NCBI GenBank assembly: GCA_014138725.1
Contig: JACJID010000001.1
Span: 1-64,000 of the forward strand
Direction of reading: 5' to 3'
DNA: 64,000 nucleotides
Origin: Kutzneria viridogrisea
GTDB lineage: Bacteria; Actinomycetota; Actinomycetes; Mycobacteriales; Pseudonocardiaceae
Made by a program: the position numbers and the translations under genes. Below the pieces are notes generated by a model. That model saw only the letters and a list, made by a program, of their open reading frames with translations. It had not been told where the DNA came from and did not search any database. Below are positions 23,580 to 32,531 of this stretch, one piece after another (positions within the stretch are counted from its first letter, which is position 1; each line of letters opens with the position of its first letter).

Positions 23580-24719
23580 ATGGCAGCGTTTGTGGACACC
23601 CCTAGCGTCACGGAGTTGTGGCGGTGGGGTGACGCGGAGCTGTTGGGGGCTATGCAGGAGGCGGAGGGTCGGCTTCGGCGGGAGTACGCGGGGTTGCTCG
23701 CGATGATCGCGGAGGCGGACGCGCGGGGTGTGGCGGAGCGGGTGGGGTATCCGAGCCTGAGTGAACTGTTGCGGAGCGTTCTGCTTGTGAGTAAGCGGGA
23801 GGCGAAGCAGAGGATTGTGCATGCGAGTGTTCCGGTGCCGGTTCCACTTGAGCCGGAGCAGTTGTCGGTGATCGACCGGGTGCTGCGGGAGTTGCCGCCA
23901 CACGTGGATCAGACCGAGCGCGGGCACGCCGTGGAGGTCCTGGCGGCAGCGGCCCAGTCGCTGGACGCCTCCAACCTGGTGCCGCTGGGCCGGGAGATCG
24001 TCAACCGGCTGGACCCCGACGGGGCGCTACCGGGTGAGGACGAGCTCGCCCATCCCCGACGCGAGTTCCGGTACGACACACGGCGCGACGGGTCAGTGCG
24101 GTTCCACGGGTACCTGGACGCGGAGACCGGCGCACTGCTGGGGGCAGTCCTCAGCCCGCTGGCGAAACCACACAACGCCCACGACACACGCAGCCTCACG
24201 GAACGGCAAGGGGATGCGTTCGCGGAACTGCTGGAGACTAGCACTACGCCGACGGAGGGCGGGGAACGGCCCCACATCGCGGTGACCGTGCCGTACGAGA
24301 CCCTGCGAACAGGGCTCGGCAGCGCCGAACTCAGCCCATCGGCGATCCGCCGACTGGCCTGTGACGCGAAGGTGATCCCAGTGGTACTGGGTAGCAACTC
24401 CGAACCGCTCGACATCGGGCGGATCAGCTACACCGTGCCGCCCCACCTCCGACGAGCACTGATCGTCAGGGACCAGCACTGCGCATTCCCGGGGTGCAGG
24501 CGGCGGCCGAGCACTTGCCACGCACACCACATCGTCCACTGGGCGAATGGTGGAGCGACCGCACTGTCCAATCTGGTGCTGTTGTGCGGGATGCACCACA
24601 GGCTCGTCCACCACAGTGCCTGGACAATCCACCTGGTCAACGGCAGACCGGAGTTCACTCCGCCGAGCTGGCTCAGGCGAGGGCGGAGTCCCGGTTGGTG
24701 CTCCGACCAGAGCGCATGA
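23580..24719 (+). CDS. DUF222 / 13E12-type HNH endonuclease 1
   Basis: A 379-residue protein with an N-terminal helical DUF222 domain (about 10-270) and a C-terminal HNH domain: RDQHCAFPGCRRRPSTCHAHHIVHWANGG, then NLVLLCGMHHRLVHH, giving the Cys pairs, the His-His core, Asn and the terminal HxxH region. This matches the mycobacterial 13E12 repeat family, whose cellular role is unsettled. ATG at 23580 is used rather than the upstream in-frame codon at 23559 because of the TAGAAT box and conserved start. Codon use is less GC-biased at its beginning than in the neighbours, which suggests mobility. It stands alone, flanked by repeats. Confidence 0.88.
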   Translation: MAAFVDTPSVTELWRWGDAELLGAMQEAEGRLRREYAGLLAMIAEADARGVAERVGYPSLSELLRSVLLVSKREAKQRIVHASVPVPVPLEPEQLSVIDRVLRELPPHVDQTERGHAVEVLAAAAQSLDASNLVPLGREIVNRLDPDGALPGEDELAHPRREFRYDTRRDGSVRFHGYLDAETGALLGAVLSPLAKPHNAHDTRSLTERQGDAFAELLETSTTPTEGGERPHIAVTVPYETLRTGLGSAELSPSAIRRLACDAKVIPVVLGSNSEPLDIGRISYTVPPHLRRALIVRDQHCAFPGCRRRPSTCHAHHIVHWANGGATALSNLVLLCGMHHRLVHHSAWTIHLVNGRPEFTPPSWLRRGRSPGWCSDQSA

Positions 24720-25093
24720 TCGCCACCTGCTGTGCAAGGCAGCGTGGGGCGCTGGTGGCTGCGGCGACCGCCGTTACAGTACGTGCCGCATCAGGAAGTG
24801 GACGCGGCACGTCAACGAACGGGCCTGGGCGCAGACCGCGGTGCGAGCGCTCGGACAGGGGGCCGGATGTCCCAGGTCAGGGGCCGGGTTCTTGATCACT
24901 GCCACGTCCGGCACGGCTCCCAAGCTGTGGTTATCGGTGGAACCCGTAACGCCAGGCGGTTCAAACCGATGCTGATCAATGCGTCAAATGAGGTGGTGAC
25001 GTGGCGAGTACGTGGTTTCCATGGAGTCCGGGAGACCTCCCGACCAGGATTGATCTCATGGAAGCGGCGGTCGTAGCGCGAGAGAGGGAATGC
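24720..25093. other. Intergenic region, 374 bp
   Basis: No gene with a credible start and codon bias was found here. Short frames run through the region but share no family motif. The last 90 bases probably contain the promoter of the FHA-kinase-chaperone operon; an in-frame ATG at 25058 is an alternative start of that operon. Confidence 0.5.
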
Positions 25094-25861
25094 GTGAAGT
25101 CACGTGTCACCTGCTTGTGGATCACTTCTCCGGACGGTAGGAAGTGGACCCACGAGCTGGCCGGGGGGCGCACGAGGATCGGCAGGGCCACCAGGGACGG
25201 GGCACCGGAAGTCGCACTGGAGCCCGACGAGCAACGCCTGGTCAGCAGGGTGCACTGCGTGCTGGACCACCGCGACGGCTGCTGGACGCTGACCGACAAC
25301 GCCTCCGCGAACGGCACCCTGCTGCGCCGCAACGGGGAGGTGACGAGGGTGCTGGGCAGCGCCGAACTGCGGCACGGGGACTCCGTGCTGATCCTGGGCG
25401 ACATCAGCGAGGACGGCAAGCCCGGCTACTGGAAGCTGAAGTTCGACGACCCGTTCCGCACCCAGGTCGCGCCCACGGACATGCCGCAGCCCACCGCCGA
25501 GGCCGCGCCGCACCTGACCTACGACTGGATCCAGTTCAAGGTCTTCCGGGTGACCGGGGCCGAGCGGGTCGAGGTCACGGGCCTGTCCCCGCAGGCGCAC
25601 AAGCTGATCCGGTACATGGCCGAGCTGAGCAGGCTCAACAACGGCTCCGCCGTGGCCTGCCCGCACAACGAGCTGATCCAGATGATGTGGGGCAGACCCG
25701 AGGAGTGGCCGCCGGGACGCGCCTACGACGAGACCAACCTGCGCAACATCGTCAACGCCGCGCGCAAGCGGATCGAGCCGGACCCGGCCAACCCGGTGCT
25801 GCTGCAGACCGAGCGCAACATCGGCTACCGCTTGATCATCAGGGCATCGGGGGCGCCGTGA
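25094..25861 (+). CDS. FHA domain fused to winged-helix DNA-binding domain
   Basis: The GTG at 25094 follows AGAGGGA (25083-25089); ATG at 25058 would add 12 residues. The 255-residue product has an N-terminal FHA domain, which binds phosphothreonine: TRIGRA, then LVSRVHCVLDHRDG (Arg, Ser and His of the pocket) and NASANGTLL. A C-terminal winged helix follows (about 155-250; LSPQAHKLIRYMAEL, RNIVNAARKRIEPDP, TERNIGYRLI), resembling OmpR-type DNA-binding domains. The kinase encoded 52 bp downstream is the obvious source of phosphothreonine. Together they suggest a phospho-dependent transcription switch for this operon. Confidence 0.83.
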   Translation: MKSRVTCLWITSPDGRKWTHELAGGRTRIGRATRDGAPEVALEPDEQRLVSRVHCVLDHRDGCWTLTDNASANGTLLRRNGEVTRVLGSAELRHGDSVLILGDISEDGKPGYWKLKFDDPFRTQVAPTDMPQPTAEAAPHLTYDWIQFKVFRVTGAERVEVTGLSPQAHKLIRYMAELSRLNNGSAVACPHNELIQMMWGRPEEWPPGRAYDETNLRNIVNAARKRIEPDPANPVLLQTERNIGYRLIIRASGAP

Positions 25862-25917
25862 CCGAGCTTGCGAGTCAACCACTGAGCACAGCGTTCGCCA
25901 GCGAGGTGCGGGGATGA
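25858..25917 (+). CDS. Possible 19-residue coupling peptide
   Basis: This minimal frame starts with a GTG inside the FHA gene stop (GTGA) and ends with a TGA inside the kinase ATG (ATGA), so it bridges the 52-bp gap with 4-bp overlaps on both sides. The peptide (starting VTELASQPLST) has no recognisable motif. It may exist only to carry ribosomes from one gene to the next. It could also be chance, since the odds of a 19-codon open frame in this DNA are not small. Confidence 0.35.
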   Translation: MTELASQPLSTAFASEVRG

Positions 25918-27008
25918 GCCTGCTGGAGATCGGCCAGAAGATCAGTCGCAACTACACGGTGGAGCGTTTCCTGGGGCAGGGCGCCTTCGCCGAGGTCTAC
26001 CGGGTCAAGCACCGCTACCTGGGCCGACAGGCGATGAAGGTGTTCAAGCGGATCGGCACCGTCGAGGAGATCGAGGCGATGCTTGGCGAGGCGATCCTGC
26101 TCTCCAAGATCGGCCACCCCAACATCGTGCGCGTGTTCGAGGCCGACACCGTGACCACCTCGGCGGGGCAGTGCGGGTTCTTCACCATGGAGTACGTGGC
26201 CGGCGGCAACCTGCACCGGTTCCTGACCTCGCACTACTCGGGTTTCGTTCCGGTGGAGGTGGCGGTGCGCATCCTCAGCCAGATCTGCGAGGGCCTGGCC
26301 GTGGCGCACTCGGAGGACCCGCCCATCATCCACCGCGACGTGACCCCGCAGAACGTGCTGATCGGTGACGACACCAAGGGGCTGCGCGCCAGGGTCAGCG
26401 ACTTCGGGCTGGCCAAGCGCACCGACCCGCTGACCCTGCTGGCCAGCACCAAGGGCACGCTGGCGTTCAAGGCGCCGGAGTCCCTGCGGGACCTGCGCAG
26501 CGACTCCTGCGCGGGCGACGTGTGGGCCATCGGCACCATCGCCTACCTGGTGCTGACGGGCAAGCTGCCCTACGAGGGGGCCGACGGGCCCGCCTCGTTC
26601 TTCGGGGCGCCGTTCCTGACCAAGCCGCAGCGGCCGCAGGAGATCAACCCCGAGATCGACGACGGGCTGGCCGAGATCGTGCTGCACGCCCTGGAACCAG
26701 ACCCGGCCAAGCGCACCCCGCACGCGGGTGCGATGGCCGACGAGTTCTCCCAGTGGCGGCTCCTGCGTGGGCGGACCAAGCAGTCCGAGCGGGTGCACAC
26801 CTTCTCGCGGGCGCCCGACCCGCAGGTCGTGCCGCTGGACGAGGCGCGCGGCAGGCAACTGGTCGGGCAGGCGCTGGAACTGGGGCGCCAGGGCAGCACC
26901 CTCACCGAGGCGATCGCTCTGCTGGAGCAGGCGTTCCGCGCCTGGCCCGCGCTGCGTGCCGAACACGAGCGGCGGTTGTGGTTGTGGCGCAAGGGCATCG
27001 TGAGCTGA
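25914..27008 (+). CDS. Soluble Hanks-type Ser/Thr protein kinase
   Basis: A 364-residue kinase with a complete catalytic domain: glycine loop G21QGAFAEV, Lys42 (MKVFK), His140-Arg141-Asp142 with Asn147 (HRDVTPQNVL), DFG at 163-165, the APE-like KAPESLR and GDVWAIGTIAYLVLTG. The catalytic loop reads DVTPQN where DLKPEN or DIKPSN is common, which is acceptable. Instead of a membrane helix and PASTA repeats it has a 90-residue helical tail (GQALELGRQGSTLTEAIALLEQAFRAW) resembling a short TPR-like hairpin. It is flanked by an FHA regulator and a J-like protein, both possible substrates. Confidence 0.92.
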   Translation: MSLLEIGQKISRNYTVERFLGQGAFAEVYRVKHRYLGRQAMKVFKRIGTVEEIEAMLGEAILLSKIGHPNIVRVFEADTVTTSAGQCGFFTMEYVAGGNLHRFLTSHYSGFVPVEVAVRILSQICEGLAVAHSEDPPIIHRDVTPQNVLIGDDTKGLRARVSDFGLAKRTDPLTLLASTKGTLAFKAPESLRDLRSDSCAGDVWAIGTIAYLVLTGKLPYEGADGPASFFGAPFLTKPQRPQEINPEIDDGLAEIVLHALEPDPAKRTPHAGAMADEFSQWRLLRGRTKQSERVHTFSRAPDPQVVPLDEARGRQLVGQALELGRQGSTLTEAIALLEQAFRAWPALRAEHERRLWLWRKGIVS

Positions 27009-27031
27009 GCAGAGGAGCACGGGGGATACCG

Positions 27032-28588
27032 ATGAATCCGACGGATTCCGCACTGGACGAAGCCCTGCGGCCACTGGCGGGCGTGAACCTGTACCGCGCC
27101 AACATCTTCCGGATCAGCGGCCTGCCGACCTCGGCCACCGCGGCGCAGGTCAACAGCAGGCGGCGGGAGGCCACCATGCTGGCCAAGCTGGGCACCGCCG
27201 CGCCCCCGCCGCGCGCGGGCGAGCTGCCGCTGCCGAGCCCGCCGGACGAGGAGGCGCTGCGGGCAGCCTTCGAGGCGCTGCGCGATCCGGTGACGAGATT
27301 CGTGCACGAGGTGCTGTGGCTGTGGGGCGGGGAGAAGGCGGCCGCGCACGACGAGGCGATCCGCGCGCACTGCACGGCACTGGAGGAGGAACGGCCGGGG
27401 GAGCCCAGGTCGCCGGCCGAGCTGGAGCGGCTGGACCAGTTGTGGCGGCAGGCGTTGAAGGCATGGGCCTCGGTGCTCTACGCCGCGCGGACCTGGGACC
27501 GGCCCAGACAGCGGGTACGGGAGATCGACGACCCCCGGTTGACCATCGGCACGCTGCGCAGACTGGAGGCCAGGTTGCCGCTGCACGTGGTGACCACCCT
27601 GGTTGAGCTCGCGGCCAGGACGGCGGAACTGGACAGCGAGGACGCGGCGGACCGCTACCTGGAACTGCTCGACGACTCCCCGTTCGGCGAGGACCTGGTC
27701 GAGAAGGCCGTGCTGGCGGTGTCCCGTACCGCCGAGGAGCGGGTGTTCGCGGCCTGCACCGCGGCGGAGAACATGGTCGTCTCCTCCTCGGAAAGCGGGC
27801 TGACCGCCGCCCGCACGCTCATCGACCGGGCCACGCCGCAACTGCGCGTGGTCTCCGCACTGCTGGGGCCGGACAACCCGGCCACCTCGGCGGTGCACGA
27901 CGCGGTGGCCGCCGGGATCAACCAGTGCGCCGTGGCCTACTGGAACGCCAAGGACCAGCCCCCCGGGGTGGTGGCACTGCTCCGCGAGGCGCAGGACCTC
28001 GCCAGGGAGAGCACCACCAGCGCGCAGATCAGCCGCAACCTGAACACGTGCGGCTCGGAGTTCGTGCTGGTGCAGGTGCTCGACCTGTGCAAGGCGAAGG
28101 ACGTGGACGGTGCCGCGGACCGCCTGCGCGCCTGGCGCGAGCGCACCACGGACCCCGAGCTGGACGCGCACCTCGGCACGCTCCTGGACGACCCGTTCGC
28201 GCTGCGCGGCCCGATCCAGTCGGCCCCGTTCACCGGCAACGTCTTCGGCATCGGCGTGACGGCAGTGGGACAGCGGGCCCGTGCCGCCGACGGCAGCTAC
28301 ATCGCCACCTACTGCTTCACGATCATCTTCCTGCTCATCCCGATGGCCGCCTACCACCGCGACGCCCGGTACGTCTACGCCAAGGTGCCGCTGAGCCGGT
28401 TCGCGCGCTGGTGGCGGGTGGCGATGCTGGTGCTGCTGCCGACCCTGTTCGCGCTGGTCTTCCTGAGCGGCACCGCCGCGCTGTGGGTCGGCGCGCTGGC
28501 CGGGATCACCGCCGGGGTCGCGCTGCTGGCCAGGCAGAAGGTGTTGTCCGACTGGGTGGCCGAACGGTCCGCGATGGAAGAGGTGTGA
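27032..28588 (+). CDS. J-like membrane protein of the chaperone operon
   Basis: A 518-residue protein that begins 23 bp after the kinase, downstream of AGAGGAG. Residues about 20-100 (NLYRANIFRISGLPTSATAAQVNSRRR, then EALRAAFEALRDP) resemble the helix pattern of a J domain (Y-x-I-L-G-L-x-x-x-A-T-x-x-x-I), but the HPD tripeptide that stimulates Hsp70 is absent. A long helical middle follows. Near the C-terminus are about three hydrophobic helices (YCFTIIFLLIPMAAY; VAMLVLLPTLFALVFL; ALWVGALAGITAGVALLA). Beside GrpE-like and Hsp70-like genes it is probably the membrane co-chaperone. The family call is weak on sequence alone. Confidence 0.6.
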   Translation: MNPTDSALDEALRPLAGVNLYRANIFRISGLPTSATAAQVNSRRREATMLAKLGTAAPPPRAGELPLPSPPDEEALRAAFEALRDPVTRFVHEVLWLWGGEKAAAHDEAIRAHCTALEEERPGEPRSPAELERLDQLWRQALKAWASVLYAARTWDRPRQRVREIDDPRLTIGTLRRLEARLPLHVVTTLVELAARTAELDSEDAADRYLELLDDSPFGEDLVEKAVLAVSRTAEERVFAACTAAENMVVSSSESGLTAARTLIDRATPQLRVVSALLGPDNPATSAVHDAVAAGINQCAVAYWNAKDQPPGVVALLREAQDLARESTTSAQISRNLNTCGSEFVLVQVLDLCKAKDVDGAADRLRAWRERTTDPELDAHLGTLLDDPFALRGPIQSAPFTGNVFGIGVTAVGQRARAADGSYIATYCFTIIFLLIPMAAYHRDARYVYAKVPLSRFARWWRVAMLVLLPTLFALVFLSGTAALWVGALAGITAGVALLARQKVLSDWVAERSAMEEV

Positions 28589-29070
28589 ACCCCGTGCTGA
28601 CCAGTTTGCTCGAACGGGTGCGCCAGCGGCGCTTCCCACCCGAGTTCCGCATCGCGCAGGTGCTGGCGCCACTGCCGGTACCGCCGCAACCACCACCCGT
28701 GCCACGGCCCGAGCAGTCCGGGGACTTCTCCGACGCCGCACTGGCCGACCTGGCCACCAACCTGTGGCGCACGGTGCGCAAGATCGCGCCGGAGGGCCAG
28801 GAGGACCTGCCCCGCGCGCAGCGGCAGGCCGCACGCCACCTGCGCGCGATGAGCGAGGTGCTGGCCGAGTCCGGGGTCAGCGTGCAGGACCACGACGGAC
28901 TGGCCTACGACCCCGGGCTGACCCTCGACGTGCTCGCGTACGAGGAACGGCCCGGGGTGACCAGGGAGGTCGTCGTGGAGACGATCCGCCCCTCCGTGTA
29001 CCGCTCCGGCCGCACCATCCAGATCGGGCAAGTGATCGTCGCCCAACCCGAACGAGGGGGAGAGCAGTGA
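28585..29070 (+). CDS. GrpE-like nucleotide exchange factor
   Basis: A 161-residue protein starting with a GTG that overlaps the J-like gene. A Pro-rich segment (residues 30-45) precedes a long helix (AALADLATNLWRTVRKI, then AQRQAARHLRAMSEVLAESG). The C-terminal beta segment YEERPGVTREVVVETIRPSVYRSG, then IQIGQVIVAQP resembles the GrpE head domain, which ends in a pattern like V-x-R-P-A-x-V-x-V. Canonical GrpE is slightly longer and has a better-kept head. Its stop overlaps the Hsp70 gene, which supports the assignment. Confidence 0.65.
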   Translation: MNPVLTSLLERVRQRRFPPEFRIAQVLAPLPVPPQPPPVPRPEQSGDFSDAALADLATNLWRTVRKIAPEGQEDLPRAQRQAARHLRAMSEVLAESGVSVQDHDGLAYDPGLTLDVLAYEERPGVTREVVVETIRPSVYRSGRTIQIGQVIVAQPERGGEQ

Positions 29071-31577
29071 GCCGTCAGACCGTCGACTTCGGCATCGACC
29101 TGGGCACCACCACCAGCGCCATCGCGGTGAGCACCGGTGCGGGCGCGGAGGTGGTGCGGGATGCGGCCACGCAGCGGGACTTCACCCCCTCCGCGGTCTA
29201 CGTCAGCAAGAACTCCAAGGTGTTCGTCGGGGACAAGGGCCGCGAGCGGGCCGAGTCCGACCCGGACAACGCCTGCGTGGAGTTCAAGCTGCAGATGGGC
29301 ATGCGCGGCACGCACAAGCACTTCGCCGCCGCTGGCCGGGACATGAGCCCGGAGGAGCTGTCCGCGGAGGTGCTCAAGTCCCTGCGCGGCAACGTGCAGC
29401 AGGCCACCGGTGAGGCCATCTCCGCCTCGGTGATCACCGTGCCCGCGGCCTTCGAGCTGGACCAGTGCGACGCCACCCGCCGGGCCGCCGCGCTGGCCGG
29501 GCTGGAGTTCGCCCCGCTGTTGCAGGAGCCCACGGCCGCGGCCTGGGCCTACAGCGTGCACCACAAGCCCGAGCGCGGGTTCTGGCTGGTCTACGACTTC
29601 GGCGGCGGCACCTTCGACGCCGCGGTGGTCAGCTTCCGGGACGGGGAGTTCGTCGTGGTCAACCACGAGGGCGACAACTTCCTGGGCGGCAAGCTGATCG
29701 ACTGGGCACTGGTGGAGCAGGTGCTGATCCCCGCCGCCCGCGAGGAGTACGGGCTGACCGGGCTCAGCAGGGGCGACGCGCGCTGGCGGGGCACCGTGGC
29801 CAAGCTCAAGCAGGCCGCGGAGAACGCCAAGATCCACCTGTCCACGGCGCAGACCGTGGAGGTGGACGTGCAGCTGGACCCGCCGGGCGGGGAGCGGGTC
29901 GACTTCACCTGGGAGCTCACCAGGGCCGACGTGGAGCGGGCGTCCATGCCGCTGTACCGCAGTTCCATCGAGCTGTGCCGCCGGGCGCTCACGGAGAAGG
30001 GCCTGGCACCCGGGGACATCGAGCGGGTGCTGCTGGTCGGCGGCACCACCATCGCCCCCGGCCTGCGCGCGCTGGTCGCCGACCCGACCGAGGGCCTGGG
30101 CATCCCGGTGGACCACAGCCTGGACCCGGTCACCGTGGTCGCCAAGGGGGCCGCGATCTTCGCAAGCACCCAGCGCGTACCGCACGGCACGCACGTGGCC
30201 GCGCCCGGCGAGGTCGTGCTGGAGATGGAGCACGAGCCGGTCGGCCAGGACCTGGAACCCCTTGCGGGCGGCCGGTTGCGCGCCGAGGCCGCGCGGGACT
30301 GGTCGGGCTGGACGATCGAGTTCGTCAACGAGCAGGCGCAGCCCGTGTGGCGCAGCGGCCAGGTCGCGGTCAGCGGCGAGGGCACCTTCGCCACCCGGCT
30401 CGCCGCGGTGCACGCCGCCACCAGCACCTACCAGGTGCTGCTGCGCGACCAGCACGGCACGCAGGTGCCCACGGTGCCCGCGACCGTGGAGTACCGGCAC
30501 AGCGTCGGCCCGCTGGGAACGTCCACAGTGCTCAGTCACTCGGTGGGTGTCTGGCTGGAGGGCAACGAGGTGCAGTGGTTGCTGCGCAAGGGAACCGAGC
30601 TGCCCGCCAGCAAGCAGATCGTGCTGCACTCCACTGTGGACGTACGGCGCAACACCCGCAGCGGCCTGATCCGCGTGCCGATCGTGGAGGGCGAGCGGTC
30701 CAGGGCCGACCGCAACACGCTGATCGGGCGGCTGGACATCCGCGCCGACGAGGTCAAGCGGGACGTGCCCGCGGGCAGCGAGGTGGAGGTGCACCTGCGC
30801 ATCGACCGCAGCTTCACCCCGCGCGCCGACGCCTACGTGCCGCTGCTGGACGCGGAGTTCGACATCCAGGTGGAACTGGGCCGCTCGGCGGCGCCGGACG
30901 TGGCCGAACTGCGCGAGGAGGCGCGGGAACTGGTGCAGCGGCACGGTGACCTGCGCGCCAGGGCCACCCAGTTCGGTGCGACCGACGCGGGCGCGCTGCT
31001 GGACCGGTTCGACCGCGCGGGCGTGCTCAAGGAGGTGCAGGGCATGGTCGCCGCGCTGGAGGTGGACCTGGACGCCGTGCAGACCTGCCAGGTGCGCCTG
31101 CGCGACGCCCAGAACCAGCTCGACGAGGTGGAGGAGGCGCTGGTCCTGCCCGAGATGATCAGCCACGCCCGTGCGCTGGTGCAGCAGGTGCGGGAGATGG
31201 CCAAGGACTGGGGCGAGCCGGGGGACCAGCGGGACCTGACCGCGGCGGCATCCTCGGTGGAGGACGCCATCGCGGCGGGGGACCGCAGTGTGCTGCAACG
31301 CCAGATGGAGGTGGTGCGCGGCATCGGCCTGCGCATCCTGCGCGACACCGGGCGGCTGGACGCGGTGATCTTCGGGCAGCGCGAGGCCCAGCTCAGCGGC
31401 AGCAGCGACCCGCAGGTGCAGCGGGTGCTGGCCGAGGGGCGGCTGGCGCTGGACTCCGGGGACGGGGCCCGGCTGCGCCAGGTCAACCGGCAGCTGGACG
31501 CGTTGCTGCCCGAGGACGAGACCACCGCTGACGTGTTCGGCATGAAGAGCACCGTGACCATGGGAGATCGGCGTTGA
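29067..31577 (+). CDS. Divergent Hsp70 (DnaK-like) chaperone with long C-terminal region
   Basis: An 836-residue protein whose N-terminal 375 residues are an actin-fold Hsp70 ATPase: FGIDLGTTTSAIAV (phosphate 1), VITVPAAFELDQCDATRRAA, LLQEPTAAAWAY, LVYDFGGGTFDAAVVS (phosphate 2), and VLLVGGTTIAPGLRALV (adenosine motif). The rest differs from DnaK. A beta-rich portion (about 430-610) could be a modified substrate domain, and about 230 residues of helix follow. Housekeeping DnaK is about 620 residues and ends differently. The GTG start overlaps the GrpE-like stop. With its own J-like and GrpE-like partners this is a dedicated second Hsp70 system. Confidence 0.88.
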   Translation: MSRQTVDFGIDLGTTTSAIAVSTGAGAEVVRDAATQRDFTPSAVYVSKNSKVFVGDKGRERAESDPDNACVEFKLQMGMRGTHKHFAAAGRDMSPEELSAEVLKSLRGNVQQATGEAISASVITVPAAFELDQCDATRRAAALAGLEFAPLLQEPTAAAWAYSVHHKPERGFWLVYDFGGGTFDAAVVSFRDGEFVVVNHEGDNFLGGKLIDWALVEQVLIPAAREEYGLTGLSRGDARWRGTVAKLKQAAENAKIHLSTAQTVEVDVQLDPPGGERVDFTWELTRADVERASMPLYRSSIELCRRALTEKGLAPGDIERVLLVGGTTIAPGLRALVADPTEGLGIPVDHSLDPVTVVAKGAAIFASTQRVPHGTHVAAPGEVVLEMEHEPVGQDLEPLAGGRLRAEAARDWSGWTIEFVNEQAQPVWRSGQVAVSGEGTFATRLAAVHAATSTYQVLLRDQHGTQVPTVPATVEYRHSVGPLGTSTVLSHSVGVWLEGNEVQWLLRKGTELPASKQIVLHSTVDVRRNTRSGLIRVPIVEGERSRADRNTLIGRLDIRADEVKRDVPAGSEVEVHLRIDRSFTPRADAYVPLLDAEFDIQVELGRSAAPDVAELREEARELVQRHGDLRARATQFGATDAGALLDRFDRAGVLKEVQGMVAALEVDLDAVQTCQVRLRDAQNQLDEVEEALVLPEMISHARALVQQVREMAKDWGEPGDQRDLTAAASSVEDAIAAGDRSVLQRQMEVVRGIGLRILRDTGRLDAVIFGQREAQLSGSSDPQVQRVLAEGRLALDSGDGARLRQVNRQLDALLPEDETTADVFGMKSTVTMGDRR

Positions 31578-32446
31578 CCATCACCGAGGCCGCCTCGTTC
31601 GCCCGCAGGGGGCGTTACACCGAGGCGAGTGCCGTGCTCGCCGGGCTCGGGGGCCTGGGCAGCACCGATCCCCGGGTGCTCGACCTGCTCGCCAGGGTGT
31701 ACGCCCAGCAGGGCGATCTGGTCGCCGCCGACGAGTGCTGGGCCGCCGTGCAGCGGTTGGACGGGGACCACTCCGCCGCCGACGCGGGCCGCAGGCGCAT
31801 CGCCGAGCTGCGGTCGCGGCGGCACCGGTCCGGCACGGCGCGGACCGTCGGGCTGGTGGCGCTGGCCGGGGTCGTTGGCGTGCTCGCCGGGGTGGCGCTG
31901 CGCCCGGGGGCCGACCCCGACTTGGCCGCGCAGCTGCACCGCGTGCAGGACGGGCAGCAGGCGCTGACCGGCAAGGTCAGCGACCTGTCCGCCAAGCTCA
32001 GCCAGGAGTCGACCCACCGCGAGCAGTTGCTCGCCGAGGTCCGCGCCGCGCTGTCCGGCGGCCCGGTCTCGGCGAGCGAGGGGCACGGCGGGGTCGAACT
32101 GTCCTTCCCCGAGGGCCTGTTCTCCGTGCTGGACCGGCTCTCGCCGGCTGGCCGCGCGGCCCTGACCGACCTCGCGGGGCGGCTCAAGAAGTACTGCGCC
32201 GAGCTTCGTGTGCAGATCGTCGGGCACACCGAGAACGCGCTGGTCTCGCCGGACAGCGGGTTCGTGGACAACACCGACCTCGCGCTGCGCCGGGCCCGGA
32301 TCGCCGCCGAGCAGTTGGCCGAGGCCACCGGCCTGCCCGCGTCCGCCTTCCAGCTCGGTGCGGGTGGTGCGGTCTTCGACCAGACCAAGCCCGGCGCCGA
32401 CCCCGCCCGCAACCGCACGGTCACCCTGCTGCTGCACCCCGCGTAG
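31574..32446 (+). CDS. TPR-like/transmembrane/OmpA-domain protein
   Basis: A 290-residue protein with a rare TTG start overlapping the Hsp70 stop (TTGA). Residues 1-80 look like two helical TPR-type repeats (FARRGRYTEASAVLAGL, YAQQGDLVAADECWAAV). A single helix follows (TVGLVALAGVVGVLAGVAL), then a coiled coil (LSAKLSQESTHREQLLAEV), and a C-terminal OmpA/MotB domain (LRVQIVGHTEN, then LALRRARIAAEQLAEATGLP, and NRTVTLLL). OmpA domains bind peptidoglycan, so the protein probably ties the cytoplasmic chaperone to the wall. It is the last gene of the operon. Confidence 0.82.
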   Translation: MTITEAASFARRGRYTEASAVLAGLGGLGSTDPRVLDLLARVYAQQGDLVAADECWAAVQRLDGDHSAADAGRRRIAELRSRRHRSGTARTVGLVALAGVVGVLAGVALRPGADPDLAAQLHRVQDGQQALTGKVSDLSAKLSQESTHREQLLAEVRAALSGGPVSASEGHGGVELSFPEGLFSVLDRLSPAGRAALTDLAGRLKKYCAELRVQIVGHTENALVSPDSGFVDNTDLALRRARIAAEQLAEATGLPASAFQLGAGGAVFDQTKPGADPARNRTVTLLLHPA

Positions 32447-32448
32447 CA

Positions 32449-32469
32449 GGCCGTTTCGCGCAGACGGCC
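32449..32469 (+). terminator. Weak hairpin after the chaperone operon
   Basis: GGCCGT (32449-32454) pairs with ACGGCC (32464-32469) across a 9-base loop, three bases after the last stop codon. The stem is short and no T run follows, as is common in high-GC actinomycetes. Confidence 0.35.
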
Positions 32470-32531
32470 GCTGTGGCCCATACCGGAACGCAGGCATGAT
32501 CACAGGTATGGGCAGGTGAGAGGGGCTCTAC

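Noticed and set aside
22703-24719. HEARO/IscB-type RNA-guided nuclease locus
   Set aside because: The HNH proteins belong to DUF222 and show no RuvC domain or bridge helix; the element also lies outside the probable transcript in the second locus.
26570-28834. 754-codon minus-strand frame opposite the kinase and J-like genes
   Set aside because: High-GC antisense shadow without recognisable domains, while the plus strand encodes clear families.
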